Assembly (NCBI GenBank): GCA_029959085.1
Contig: JARWIR010000002.1
Location: 45,380,233-45,444,232 of the forward strand
Source: Nemophila menziesii
Lineage: Eukaryota; Streptophyta; Magnoliopsida; Boraginales; Hydrophyllaceae
Length of the DNA stretch: 64,000 nt
Direction of reading: 5' to 3'
Shown: positions 11,050 to 24,589 of the stretch, one piece after another
How the letters are laid out: each line of letters starts with the position of its first letter
Numbering within the stretch: the first letter of the stretch is position 1
Made by a program: the position numbers and the translations under genes
Notes under the pieces: generated by a model
The model's input: the letters and a program-made list of their open reading frames with translations, nothing else
Databases searched by the model: none
Told to the model about the DNA's origin: nothing

Positions 11050-14000
11050 CCTTTTGTAGTGGAAAATTGTTCTACAAATAGCTAAGATATTTTGTGATGC
11101 CTAATTCGTTTTGAAAATATGAGCCATTATGTATAGCTAAAACTTGTAGATGGCCTCTAAGGAATATCACCGCATAAACAACAATAACCACTTAGTGGCG
11201 GTCGATCCTGGAAAATGAAACTATTGTGATCTTAGAAGGAGGTAAAAGAAAATCTAGACACCACTCTGATTTTCTTTGATATCCTTGATTCATTTACCAG
11301 GCATCAAACATTTGCCTCATGTTATATGTAATGTTAGGAATCTATTAAAGAAAGACACCCACATTGTCTCCTAATTGGTATTTTCAACATATTATTCTTC
11401 AAGAGAATGGAATTTACTACTTCTTATCTAGATGTGGTAGGTGTAATTTAGTCCCGCAGATGTGAAATATTCTCCTTATAATAATGAAAGTCGGAAGTTA
11501 AATGAAAACGTGTTTGGAGAACGTTAAAATAATGATAATTTTTTGTTTTTATTTTCTATATTTTTCAAAATACTAATGAAAACCTGTTTGGATAGAGAAA
11601 CTAAAAATAACTTTTTGAAAAATTAAATGAAACATTACTATATTGGAGAAAGTGAAATCGAAGTTTTCCATATTTTCTAAAAATATTGAAACACAAAAAC
11701 TGGAAAATATTTTCACAAATTAAACAGGGTAATGAGTTTTATCTTTGCAAATGGATTTTGCTGCTGCAAAAATAGATAAGTTATTTTTGAAATTTTTTTC
11801 CATGTTTTCATACCAAACCTTTGTTTTTCATAATTGCAAAAATTAACTAGTATATCGTAATTCTGTAATTTATTTGTCAAACAATTTTAAATTTGATGTA
11901 TAAATTAAAATTTATTAGATACATTAAAATTATGGATTGCGATAAAAAATCCTTGAGGGATTAGAATTGAATTTTTTGTCAGGACTATAAATTGATAAAT
12001 TAATTCAGTTTTTGTTCTCTGTATTATCATAAGTCGTGTCTAAAAGGAATTACTAAATTAATTTGGAACATTAACTTTTACTTCCTCTATTTCCATTACT
12101 CTATAAAAACACTCAATATTCTAATATTCACTTATCATTTTATTTGGAATTATATTTTTTATTCTTACATCCAAGGCCAATAGCGACTCAGATAAACAAC
12201 CCTCTAGGTGCTTCAACCACTCTAGGCATGATCAAACTATCTCTATCTCTGGTAATGTCTTTCCATAACCTATTTGAAGAGTTTGTTTAAGGCATTGGTC
12301 TAACCCTCAATTGTGTAACTTTTTTTAAGCAAACACACACTATACAAAAACTTCTCACATTCTCCATAAACATATCACAATCTTACAAAAAATCACACTT
12401 CCTTCTCGACAATATTTTCAAGCCAATGTATTGAACACATTTTGAATTCCCTTTCACACGCATGAACTCGAATTTAATTTTTACTTTACAATAGTATAAA
12501 TATAAAGCAATACACAAACATAACCATTTCCATGTCATCGCTCATATTATATAAATCCTAAATAATACTTGGTCAAGGGGAGAAAATGGTACTCGAATCG
12601 TAAACAAATCATCCTCTAATTTGTTGTCTCGTATTAGCCTAAGATTGCGCACAAAATGAACTACTCCAGCTATAGACCCTGCCTGGGAGAAAATACCACC
12701 CGCCAAGTTGTCCTTAGATTATCTTCCAAGAAACATATCGTGTTCATCTTTGTATACCCGTTTTTATCCATCGATCCTCAATTTTCTTTTGCCTTCCTTA
12801 CATTCCACCCACGCACGCATACATCACCACACAGTCTCTATCCAGCACAACACATTTCTTTACCACTGCCATATGAAGATCACTATCCACCACTAATATC
12901 ACTCATACACAATCAACAAGAAGATATTGTCCAAGAAATTTTATGTAAATAGTCAATCTTTTATAATGAAAATCCTAAAAACATCAACACAAAAACAGAT
13001 TGGAAATTTATATAAACAGACTAATATTTTACCTTCAAACTCTTTTTTCCACTTTTCTATTTTCTCGAGGATTTCTACACATTCAAAAAAATTATGATTT
13101 TTAAAATTCTTTTTGTAAGTAAGTATCAATTTCTATTATAATGAAACAAATTAGTTTTACAAACGGTTTATTGAGAAATAATTAATACCTTTAAAGCTCT
13201 ACTTAAACAAAACTACGCCGCCCTATTTTATGAATGGGCGCAAGACTTGTTCATTTAGAGTGAAGGTATTCTTAACCATATGGTAAGTAACTCTAATCGC
13301 TAAATTGAGAATACCAATACTAGGATAAGGGTAAAAAAGTATTACCCTCGGATTAGTTTGGGCTTATCTCGGGATAAAATCAGGTTCACCTTGGTTGAAA
13401 GTAGTAAATAAATGCTTAAAATTCAACCTTTCTAAAATGAAAAAAATTAAAATAATAAGTATATTACACATTTCTAATATCAGTCTCGAGCATACCACTG
13501 AGCAATCTAAATCTTCGATATGTTACACATTTTCTAATTTGACACTAATAAAATTAGGTCTCAGTCAAATAAATTTATATTGGAAAGAATGTACTTCTCC
13601 AATAAAATTTAAAATAATTTGAACAAAAATATGAAAAACATAAAATTAAAAAATATCGCATAGTATATTTATTTTAAGACATGATATATAAAATCTAAAA
13701 TAATGATTAGGTTGGGAAAATCAAACATGGCTATTGAGATCAAATTTAATAATGTGACATTATATATGAAAAAAATTATATAAGTTGATAAAAAAAATTA
13801 AATGTGAATTAAGACCTAAATTTGGTTAAATTTATTTTCCTCTTAGGTTGGACTCCATTTGGTTGGACTCCTAATATTGCTCAACTCCACCATAGAAAAA
13901 CCATACCCGTAGAATACATTATTTTAAATTCTTTGACTCTTGAATTAGGCTTGGATTGGATTTTAATCTCATGGGCTCAATTTTAAACCAATCTAACCAT

Positions 14001-16600
14001 GTAAAATGATATTTTGTAGCCATTACATTTCATTTACAAAAGAAATTTTATTACTAAAAAACGAGACCTAGACAAGTAGTATTTCATTATTATCATACGG
14101 GTAAAACATCCATCTAATATTGGATGGTCCAATATTTATATCACAACCATCTAGATTTTTTAACAAAACACATGTCACTATATGTGTATTAATATAATTT
14201 GTGTAGGATCATCGAATATTGGATGGAAGAATTTTCCTTATCAAACATAGCCCACTGTAATAAGTTATAATGAAAAATAAAACCCAATAAAAAACTTATT
14301 AAACCAAACTTAAATATAAGCCGCATCTAGACAGCAAAACATAGATTTATAAACATAACCCTTACAAATCGCTTTTAACATCATCCCCCGTCACTGTGGA
14401 ATCTTAACTTCTCCATCTTAAAACTTTAATCTTTAACATCTCATCATTATCAGATCTAATTTTTTTGCAACCCAAATACCCTTAGTAATCTTGTCTTCAC
14501 TCAATTTTTTTTTTTAAATCCGATCATTTCTTTCAATCTAAAATATGATGTATATATATATATATATATGAATAATCTCTAGTTTCGGATTATAATATAT
14601 AATATTTATATCAGAAGAAAAGTAATTCACAATTGGTTGTTTCTTTCAATCCAAATTACAGATGATTTCCTTATCTTTTCTTGGCTAAACATATTATTAA
14701 ATATATATTTGTATTCATCATTTTGTTTTGAAAATAGATTGTTTCTTTTAATCTATATGGTATACGAAAACAATTACAAATACAATTTTGAAAATATTAT
14801 TTTCAATTAATTGATTATGTAGAGTTTCAACAAATTACCCAATTAAGGTTTTTCATGATATCTAATGAAGAAGAATATGACTTTCTAGATGTATGTCATA
14901 TTTTCACTTGGCTTTTAACAAAAAAAAGAGTTAGATCTCAAACTCAAATAAGCAATTTTTTTGTTGTTATTTTATTGATATGATTAAGTCTAAATTTGTA
15001 TACTGTTAAATTCTTTCTCTTATAGACAATTATATGCTTGAGATGCTAAACCAAATTTTTTAATGATTGTTGTTTGGAATAATATGAATTCTATGTATAT
15101 ATATTATACACAAACATATAGGGGAGTGGTCAATTTAATTTAGTACAATACATTTTAATAAATTTTATACCATAAACTAATATTTGTACAGATTAATTAT
15201 TTATGATCTATTTAAATTATTATAATTAAATTTTTGGACTTAGCTTTATTTAAATTTGTTGATAATCAGATGAATTGTTGTAATTAAACAAATTATATCT
15301 ATTGAGCTTCATTAATAATTGTTCCAATTTTAATTAGTACTAATCATAAAATTTTATTTATTGTTTAAAACAGATAATAAGATTATTGGCCATTACATTT
15401 CAACACATAATAACGTCCTTGTATTTGGTAAGTTTTATATCTCAAAAAAGGATCTCAAAAGGATCTCAAATTGATTTTGAACTCTATAATTTTTTTATGA
15501 TACATCAATTTGATATAATTAGGTTGCTCTATATTCATTTTCTAGAACTAAAATTTTATCTATTATCATTTAAGTATTTTAAATTTCAATTGATATAATA
15601 TGTTTCAAATAATTGTAATCTTTCACCATAAGATAGAAAATTGCTAGTCCAACATGCAAAAACTTTCTTCTATAGTTAAATCTTCATAAAATTTCTAATC
15701 TAAATGTTGAAACTTCACATTATCGATTTATTACTTGATATGTGTCATAAACCTATCAAATGAGAAGTGATCCATTTCTACAACCAGATATTTTAGCTCT
15801 CATGATCTATGTTAAGGTAATAACTTTGTAACAATCATAAATTCATTGTTCATGTGATTTAAATAGCATAATATCATGTTTTTCTTATTGTTTTTCAAGA
15901 ATGTGTGTGACAATATATTGTTTTTCGATCAAGATTCTAAAGATGTTTAAATGATGTTTATGGTCAAAATAGTATACAATAATGTTGTAGGATCTAAATT
16001 TAAGTTAAATGATATTTTTGGGTCATTTTCCCTATAATTTTACAATGATTCTTTATATTAATTGTTAAATTATATAATTAAAAAAATCTATAAAAAAAAT
16101 TAACAAGATTGGTTGATCGTATAATATTTATAAAAAAAATTGAATGCATAATGCAAAGTTTATAATTAAAAAAATATATATTCAAAAAAATCAAATGCTT
16201 ATTGATGATAAGAGAATTATGAAGGTATAAGTTATACTGATCGAGACCTGCAAGGAGAGAATGGATAAGGAAACAACAAAAAGAGGTAACAGAAAAACGA
16301 GTAACCTAGTCATTAAGCTTTGACGAGGACAATGTGAATAGTTTATCATATGATGATCCCGTCTCTTTCGGGGATAAATATTATCATACTATCATGTCGC
16401 GATTCTTTCTAAACATTTGTATGGACCTTTTCGGTTAATACCCTTTTTATTAAGGGGTTGTGTCCATTATATGCCTTAAAACCAATTTATCTTTCCACTT
16501 TAGTTCTATATTTTATGATTAATTTCGTAGAAGGTAATTTGTAGAAATTAATGACCTAATTACATATATTTACACCAAACCCCAAAACTTCTAGTATTTG
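11050..16600. other. AT-rich intergenic DNA, no gene recognised
   Basis: No ORF with protein-like content. A short (TA)n tract is at 14550-14569. Segments near 11505-11720 repeat the words tgaaaac(g/c)tgtttgga, typical of old non-autonomous elements, but no termini could be defined. Confidence 0.55.
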
Positions 16601-16619
16601 TTTTCATTTGAATTATCCA

Positions 16620-17160
16620 TAAAAAATCATAAGCTCTCATCTCATTCTTTCTCTAAAACTTATCACAAATCAAACACCACACTTGGTTTTTCTTGCCGGC
16701 CGCCAACCACCACCGCAGATACCTAGCGCTAGTTCCAAGAAAACTACATTTACTCACTACCGCCACCACCTACCACCAAGTTTATTCTTCTACCATCACC
16801 AACCACCAGTATCATAGATATCTTTTGCGACCACAACTGATCTGGTTGTGTGATGTTGATCACAATATACCACCACCACACCAGTGGCCTATCAATCACG
16901 TCGTCAGGAGCCTCTCAACATTCATACCACTCTGTGTGAAGCCTTTCAACTAGTTTGCAAACCTCCACTAATTGGAGTTCCGCTGAATCACACCGATCTC
17001 TTCTACAATACCACGTTGTGCAAAACTTCACAACCCCCTCACAAAGACTCTTAGTCAACATGAAAAGCCTTTTAACCACAGTAAAAACTTCAAAACTATT
17101 GTCTTGTTTGATTATTTTGATTCGTTGGTTTATTTTTTATTATTCCATCTAATGAATAAC
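16620..17160 (+). other. CCACCA-rich, relatively GC-rich stretch; possible old transcript or element 5' region
   Basis: A run of cataagctctcatctcattctttctctaaaac followed by many CCACCA/CACCACC words up to 16900, then ordinary sequence. The first half resembles a CT-rich plant 5' leader. The two overlapping plus-strand ORFs (16693-16953 and 16955-17152) are rich in His and Thr because of the CACCAC words and do not look like real proteins. Confidence 0.3.
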
Positions 17161-18380
17161 CCAAGGCTTTAATGAATTTTTTTTTGTTTTACAAATATTT
17201 AATTTTTTTTATATTAGTAATCAAAATTAAAATTTCATTTGTTTGATTGATTGATTAGGTGTGTTAAATTCTTTCTAATTAGCAGGTTTATTATCCTATT
17301 TCTTTGTTTGAATGGACATGTTAGTTTTATTTTTATAGGATAACATTATTTATGTATTTAGTTATGGTTGTATTAAATGGACATACATAGTTGGTTGATA
17401 ATTGAGTTATTATTGAAAACCAATCTTAATTTATTGTTATCTTTATTATTTTTTAGACAATTATATAGTTTTTTTGTGCAAATTTGTTGTTATGAATCAA
17501 TATATTGGTGATACTTGAAAAAAAACTGTAAGTTTGTAGTTCTAAATCCTTAATTAGATTTATACAACCCTGAGTCCGTAAAATTTGAAAGAAAATAAAA
17601 AAAAGTATAAAAACAAAGAAGAAAAAATCAAAAAATAAGAAAACCAAAAAAGAAAAAAAGAAAAAAAAATCAAATATATAGATTTTGATACAAGATTCAT
17701 AAAATTGGAGCATTTTTTTTACCCAAGTTGATAGTTGTTTGTCATAATTGACTTACCCGAGTTGATCGCACTATGGTAGTTATAATATAAAAAAATTCAC
17801 AATGAAAATAATAAAAAAAGGAGTATAATAGAAAATATATTATTGATATTAAGTTAAAATAAATTCTTTTTCAACTATTAGGTAGTAAATATGAATCTTC
17901 TTTGTATTAAGTATGATGTAAGTATAATGATGGAAGAAAGTATACAAATTAATCTATAATGAGTATTTTTTTTATTTAAATTTCTATTGGGATGGTAACT
18001 TTATATAAATTAAATAGAAAATATTTTGTATTTCGAGAAGTGAGAGAGTTTTTAGATTGAAGGATTTGAGAGTTTGGTACAAAGTCTTTATCATGAAATA
18101 TTATGGAGAATCATTGGTAAAAATGATTCACGGTGAATCAAATGAGTACATGGTGAGTATTTGAAGAATGAGAATGTTAAAGAATAGGAAGTGAGAAGAA
18201 CAAACTCGCCTTTAATGACAAAGTTTAAAAATTGAAGGATGAAATAAAGATTTCTCTCACTGTGGAAAGCAAAAAAAATCTTATCAAAGTGGGATGTAAG
18301 ATATAGGTACAAGTTGTAAGAAATATACCAACTAGTTTTCTCGATCTGGTTTTCATTACCTAGCACCATCACTGTTCGAT
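17160..18380. other. AT-rich stretch without recognisable genes
   Basis: Includes an A-rich purine tract at 17580-17670. The opposite-strand ORF across it is mostly Phe and is an artefact of composition. Confidence 0.6.
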
Positions 18381-18464
18381 CTAGTTTCCATTGCTGCACA
18401 GAAGATAGTTGATGCTCAGAGTTTCGTGGTGATGTCGGAGCTGTTTCAGGCTTGGTGGATCGGG

Positions 18465-18530
18465 AGTTCTCCACCTCCGTAAGAAGCCATGGAAGATAGT
18501 ACCGGAGTTCTCCACCTCTGTGAGAAGCCC
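18465..18530. repeat. Short direct duplication
   Basis: The phrase gagttctccacctc(c/t)gt(a/g)agaagcc occurs twice, 37 bp apart (about 18468 and 18505). Confidence 0.75.
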
Positions 18531-18779
18531 GTTCATGATTTGCTGCAACACTGTGTTTTTTCTTTTTTTTCTTTTTTTGGTGATGAGCGTATTGTGTACG
18601 CGAGAGCCTTGTGTTTTTTCAGGTCTGGTCAAACACAAATCTAGCTCGTTTTTTTTAATTCGTTTGCATTGCTATTTGTGTTGTAATTCATTTGAAATTG
18701 TATAAAAAAGATTGGAAAGTGAATAAATTATTATTTAGGAATTTATTCTTTGATATTTGAATAATATTCATGAATTATA

Positions 18780-18975
18780 CATAGTACTTATCAAATTTAC
18801 AGAGTACTTATCAAAATTACGGAGCACTCATCAAAATTATTGGAATACTCCGTAAAATTATCGAGAGTACTCATTAAATTGTATGGAGTACTCCGCAAAA
18901 TCTATAGAGTACTCATCAAATTTATAGAGTACTCCATAGTTTTTCTGACACTCATCAAATTTTTCTGATACTATA
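18780..18975. repeat. Minisatellite of ~20-22 bp units (AGAGTACTCATCAAATTTAT type)
   Basis: About nine degenerate copies of a unit combining (g)agtact(c/t)atcaaa(a/t)tta with agtactcc. The core AGTACT is itself a palindrome. It ends directly against the G-rich array that follows. Confidence 0.8.
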
Positions 18976-18981
18976 TGTTTT

Positions 18982-19095
18982 TCCGGTGACCGGTGACAGG
19001 TGGTCGGTGGTCGGAGGTTGGAGGTCAGAGGTCGGAGGTTGGTGGTCGGTGGTCGGTGGTTGGAGGTCGGAGGTCGGAGGTCGGTGCGAAGTGGT
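18982..19095. repeat. G-rich minisatellite, 7-bp unit GGTCGG(A/T)
   Basis: About 14 tandem units of GGT(C/T)GG(A/T) on the plus strand, beginning after ttttccggtgacc and fading at gcgaagtggtagg. The dense regularly spaced GG pairs would permit two-layer G-quadruplexes. Reading frames on both strands stay open through it only because of the repeat. Confidence 0.85.
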
Positions 19096-19099
19096 AGGT

Positions 19100-20515
19100 A
19101 GTGGAGAGAGAGGAGCAGTGATATTTATTTTGTCTTTTAGTGTTAGTAAGAGTAGAAAAGACAATTATCAAAACAGAGGTCTCTAATAAGAAGAAATTCC
19201 TGGACTATACTCTATAGAGAAGAAATATGGTCTCTAAGACCCTATGAATCATTCACCCATTCTTTAATTCTAGGCCATGGTTTCCTCAACCCCTATCATT
19301 TTGCCTCCTAAATTTGTCAGAGTATAATACAAAGCAACAACATAAAAATATTTTTATGATATCCTCTCTTTGTATAGTTAATAATAATATTCATAATTCA
19401 GTCCCAAGAGAAACTTTATTTGTTCGATCAATTTTAATTTGCTCTATTGAGTTTGCTTAAGTATCATAGTTGATGAGACCTGATAGTAGAGAACACGAGT
19501 CAATTAAGGAATCATGGTTTAATCGAATTCTCCAAGCCTAGTTCACAAAGAGGGAAAAATTTCATCTTCTGGAAGTCCCTAAACCCAATAACACAAATTA
19601 TTTAGCTAACTACCATCTAGTTCCCATAAAATCCATCTTATATACTTGCTTTTTTCGGAGCCCTATCAAAATCTAGCGGTTGTTGTATGCTGTGGATTAC
19701 ATATATTTATGGAAAGAGTAAATCCCACACCGTGATATTTGGTATCATCTGTCGAACAAATGCATTTGAACCTCCTTACCCTGATCAGACGAGAGAGTTT
19801 CCTTTACTCCATGTGTCAAATTATAAATTATGTCCTTAACCAATTCAAGGGCATCCACTTTTTACCAATCACTTGACATGAAATTTTTAAGTTATTTATT
19901 GAGTTACTTTTCTTTAGTTTCCTAGAGTCAATCAAGGGTTTGAGAAATCAAATTTAACTTAGTCTCTTGATTGAAGCAAATGGTAGAGTATGTCATATTA
20001 AATATTAATTTGTTCATAACACTCATAATAAAATGATATTGACTCCTTAAAGGCTTAAATTTCATCAAGGTTAATCACAAAAAAACAATAAATCATCGAA
20101 AAACAAAAAGTGAGTAAGAATCAGAAAGTCTTTTTTTTTTCATCCCTTTGATATGACCTTCTCTACATTTCAAGTTGATTTGTCTCACACGATTTTCAGA
20201 GATAAAAAATATAAAAAAGGAGAAATGTAGTCAACCTATCTAGGCTCGCGAGATGGGTATAATGTATCGAGTATTTCTCTGTTATAATTGATTTTTTATG
20301 GAAACATAAAGATATAATTACACATACATGAAATGCAGTAATCATGAAAAAAAATACATAGAAAACACTAGTTCTTTGTGAAAGATATGAGATCATGAAA
20401 AAGTTTAGTTGTATATGCTCCTATGCTCCTAAGATAAGCTATATTGTTTAACTTGTTATTTAACTAATCCATGATAAATAATCTATAATCCAAACTAAAC
20501 AAGCAGATTTAACAA
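19100..20515. other. Intergenic DNA, no gene recognised
   Basis: No recognisable ORF. A somewhat less AT-rich part at 19440-19860 could be an old coding relic but contains frequent stops in every frame. Confidence 0.5.
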
Positions 20516-20539
20516 GACACCCACATTCCCCCGGTACCT

Positions 20540-20765
20540 ATTTCTTTGCTGCAGGCATGGTTTCAATACCAGGTGATTAGTAGAACCAAAGCTGAACCTG
20601 AACCAGAACTGGAAGCTGAATCTTTTTCCTTTGAAGCCTCATCATCAGACTTCTTACCAAATAGTCTGAATCTTTTTCCTTTGAAGCCTCATCATCAGAC
20701 TTCTTACCAAAAAGTCTTTTGATCCCCCTTTGTCTCTTACAGCATGTTCATGTAGGGACCCATAA
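20540..20765 (-). pseudogene. Exon-like remnant disrupted by a 50-bp tandem duplication
   Basis: The minus-strand frame reads RLFGKKSDDEASKEKDS followed by a Ser/Gly stretch. The 50 bp at 20616-20665 are repeated almost exactly at 20666-20715. Since 50 is not a multiple of three, the second copy shifts the frame. A candidate acceptor (ctgtag) lies at about 20772. The product is unknown: an acidic-basic, Ser-rich tail is all that can be seen. Confidence 0.35.
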
Positions 20766-20800
20766 AGGTATGCCTACAGTAATGATAACAAAACAAAGTT

Positions 20801-20895
20801 TTAGAAAATTACTTATATACCATCAAAAGAAGTAAAAAAGACAATATATTTAAAAAAACACCCATTGAAGAGTGAGCTAAGATGAGCATACAATG
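20801..20895. repeat. ~95-bp repeat also present at 29412-29503
   Basis: Both copies contain attacttatataccatc(c)aaagaagtaaaaaa and a shared segment with cacccattgaa and gctaagatgagcatacaa. The second copy lies between two exons of a bZIP pseudogene, so this may be a scrap of the same duplicated locus. Confidence 0.7.
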
Positions 20896-21137
20896 TTAAC
20901 AAATAATTTGAATTAAAAAGAATCTATCCTGACCAACGACACGAACATTCATAAATTTTGTCTATGTGAACTAAACTTAGAATATCACGCGGGATTTAAA
21001 AAGGTACAATTCTCATATTAAGTATACGGGTTAAGTAGTATTTACGCTCAAGGAATAATGTATTTAGGCCCGGGGATAATTCATTCCGAGTAGGGGCGAC
21101 CACCCCTTTCCTTTCCTGAATAACCTTGTATAAATGA

Positions 21138-22889
21138 AATTACCCTGAGCTATAGCCCTACAAGTAGATGTTGCTCAAACTGTCCCATATGGTTAGTGAG
21201 CCCACTGATAGATTCAGCTACGTACATCAATAATGCTTGTTGCTCCCGCGTTCGCTCGTAAAAATTTTATAGTAAGAGATGGAGTATATCTATCAAGATT
21301 CGAAAGGGTTATTGCACACACAGTTTTAATTTCAATTACAGATAAAAAGAGAAAGGAAAATTCGTACGGATCCTCGATGAAGCTGTTAAGAAATTATCTA
21401 ATGTTTCGTTTGAGGATCCACTTTCTGGAATTAATATGGAGTAAACGTAAACAATAATCTGTATGTTTTGCACTAAAATGGTAAAAGAGAGACTTAAATA
21501 CTTTAAAACAGAAGTGAAGAACTGACAAATTCAATTAACTATAGCATTAATGTGATACCCATGCAAAGTGGAAAATCTTATCGGCGGTAACAGAACAAAG
21601 ATCATATATTAATAACACACGAAAATGAAGGTTAATTACACCATTGGTTTTTGTGCTAGGGAGAACAGCCAAAACATACATCAAAGAGTCAATATACCTA
21701 TGTTATTAAAAAAATTAGCAATATACCCCTATGGAGCAATACATTTGAGTGACCACGTTGCCCATTATGTTTCTTAAAGCTATTGATCATGATTTTCCAT
21801 TCACAATATTATAACCAATGAAGCTACAAAATTCCAGATTTGGCTTTGTAAAATAGTATCAAACCACTTATGGTTAACAATTATTGTAATTATTTCCACT
21901 TCCACTCTAAATTATAGTTACACATGTATAGAGAAAGAAGTGTAGTTAATACTAGCTAACTGTATAGTAGGTGTTTAAATTTCAGTTTCATTCACTCGTT
22001 ATTCAGCATTTCAACGGAAAACCATAAAGATATAATATCAAACACCTTATCTTAAATCTCCTATGATCATTTAAACCAGAAATTATTACAAGAAGACTGA
22101 AATTGAGAAAATTATTGCAATAATACAAATAATACTTTGTATCTGGAATTTATAATATCAAAAAAAGGTGTAGGATAATAATTTAAAAGTAATTATTAAT
22201 AGGTGAAATTTAGAGTGGCTCACTGAGGAGAGAGTAAGAAGCCACCCTAGGCGTTTATTTCTTTCAGTGAAGAGGTCGAAGCTATAATCCCTGTATCATT
22301 TGATCTCGCACATCATCACTATTCATTTTGGCTACTGATTAAATCTACGGCTAATGAGTGTGTGAGAAATAAGAGAGGAATAGAAAATCACTTGTGAGAG
22401 AAAGAGTGAGTAAGATCATGTAAAACTCAGGCGAGAAATCGATGTGGTGGAGGAAAATGCGAGTCTCCCTTCGAGGCTTGTTCAGCCCTAAGAGACTTAT
22501 TCACCCCTTCAAGGTTTACGAAGATATGATGGGCGACTCACATTCTTCTCCACCAGAAATCGTGTTATTCCAATCACCGGCATGATAAGACAACTGAAGC
22601 AATATTTTCATAGTGATGACGATCATCACTGAACCTCCATCATGTCTATTTGTAACGTAGATTATTGCTTCAGAAGGATCTCAAATAGGCTGAAGAACTG
22701 AGTTCCAACAAAAATTATTTGCACAGTCAACATCAAAATTGAAAAGATAGTTTTTCTTAGTGCTTGAGTACTCTAGAGTGATCAAGAGGTTTTCATATCG
22801 AACCTTACCGTAAATAAAAAAACCCACCAATATATTTTCCAAAATCCATCATAATTGATGATACAATCCTCATAATCATATTATGTGCC
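21138..22889. repeat. Block A, copy 0 of the large tandem duplication
   Basis: Collinear with 34866-36608 and 62553-64000 at high identity, starting at gctatagccctacaagtag and ending at catattatgtgc. It holds pieces of an unidentified minus-strand gene. A possible first exon begins MNSDDVRDQMIQGL at about 22312, after a leader-like CT-rich stretch. A possible second exon includes ESGSSNETLDNFLTASSR near 21370-21430. In this copy the DNA to the left of 21138 does not match block D, so the duplication boundary lies here. Confidence 0.7.
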
Positions 22890-23152
22890 TGACTTAGAAA
22901 AAAGTAACCATGAACCTGTTGAAATTATAAAGGAACCCACGTATACAACTTTTTGCTCCTGCTAGCTTAGACTAAGCAGTTGGTTAATAAACTTACTTTT
23001 CTTAAGTGCATTTTAGTCTTTTCGAGAAACGCCTACTTTTAATAAAATCACTTCTAGAACACCCTCATTCTCCAAACTTCTCCAAACTTCTTCCGTGTGC
23101 ATTTTGGTCTTTTCAGGTTTTGCCGAAGTCTATTACAAAAAACATTTAGAAC

Positions 23153-23153
<1 letters not shown>

Positions 23154-23241
<88 letters not shown>
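23154..23241. repeat. (CT)n microsatellite
   Basis: About 40 CT dinucleotides with one interruption near 23229. Overlapping Ser-Leu and Arg-Glu repeat ORFs are artefacts. Confidence 0.95.
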
Positions 23242-23242
<1 letters not shown>

Positions 23243-24589
23243 ACACAAAGTCCGTCCAGCTTTTCACCCTTCTTACTACTTACAAGCAATTAAGGTCAGA
23301 ATTTGTATATTCTTACAATTTATTTCAGTTATACTTTTTCTATCATTATTTTATTTGTTAGTGCATGTGTTACTGTTTTTAAAAACTTATTTGTTAGTAA
23401 ATTATTTTAATTTTGAAGAATCTTTGATCTTAGACCGCACCAGATAATTCGCCACTTTGCTCATGTTCGAATCGTTATTAGATTATGAGTTAATCGTACT
23501 CTCAGTCCTTGTATGATGCAAAATCTATACCCTATGTTTCACAACATTGAAAAATATAATCCTGTGTTATAGATCTACCCCTCCACGGGGACATAGATAC
23601 AATTCTTGCCTTCTTGTAAAAAATTTCTATAACTGGAATAACGTAGCCATGGTTTATTTGGATATTTCACATGATGTGTGAACAAAGGAGCATATTTTTT
23701 TTCCAAATTAATTGCTCTATAGATCCCCATATTATGCAAAATCTGCAAAATATAGGTCCTATATTATGAAAAAATGCATTATAAATCAATATATTATGTA
23801 AAAACTACAATTTAGGTCCCTATTAATTTATTGACGTAACTGCTGTTATACCATATTACATATATTTTATTATAGAAATTTTATACAAATAATATAATTC
23901 AAAGCCTAAAAGAATAATTATAACAAGTTAGGGGGTCAAGGGGCGAATAAATCAAAGTCTAAAAGGAAAATTTCAACAAGTTAGGGGGTCAAATGACTAC
24001 GCCCCAATGTGGACCCTTGGCGAATTATGGTTGTACAAATTTTAACACTTCAAGTCAAAACACGAGATATATTTGTGGTATTTGCTGGTTTTCTTGTGAA
24101 GACGTGAAGATGTGAAGTCAGCTTGGCCAAGGTCATATTTTTCAGATCGAATCAAATTCTTTAAAAGTACAATCAAGTGATGGGGAATGTTTTATGGGTT
24201 AGTACCAGATCTGTCCAAAAACAGAAATTACAAAGAAAAACATAGGAAAGAACGGAAAATACAAAGAAAAACGTACGAATCGATAAAATTTAATTTTTTT
24301 GGAATCTGTCGTGGGAATTAGAATCTGAATATGTGAAAGGGTGACATTTACTATTAATCCAAGTTTGCTAATTGTGTCATTTCCCTCATAATTAGAATTG
24401 TCTTGAGTTTCTTGTATATTTGAGTATCTTCCGTGTGTTTGTCTTGTTTGATGTATATATGTTTTCTCTTTTTAATATTGTTTTACCATCATTAATAAGT
24501 CATCATCTAGTACTTACGTTAATAACGATGTTATATTTTGTCTCTTTATAATGAATTTGTTAATAATGCAGCTAATTTATGAGTGAACA

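Noticed and set aside
12656..12952. 98-codon plus-strand ORF with His/Pro/Thr
   Set aside because: No start context, family motif or splice structure; surrounded by non-coding AT-rich DNA.
17453..17713. 86-codon minus-strand ORF rich in Phe
   Set aside because: Translation of an A-rich purine tract; composition artefact.
18955..19186. ORFs on both strands through the G-rich array
   Set aside because: Both are simple translations of a 7-bp tandem repeat, with no protein-like content outside it.
23054..23447. Overlapping ORFs of Ser-Leu and Arg-Glu repeats
   Set aside because: They are produced by the CT microsatellite at 23154-23241 read on both strands.
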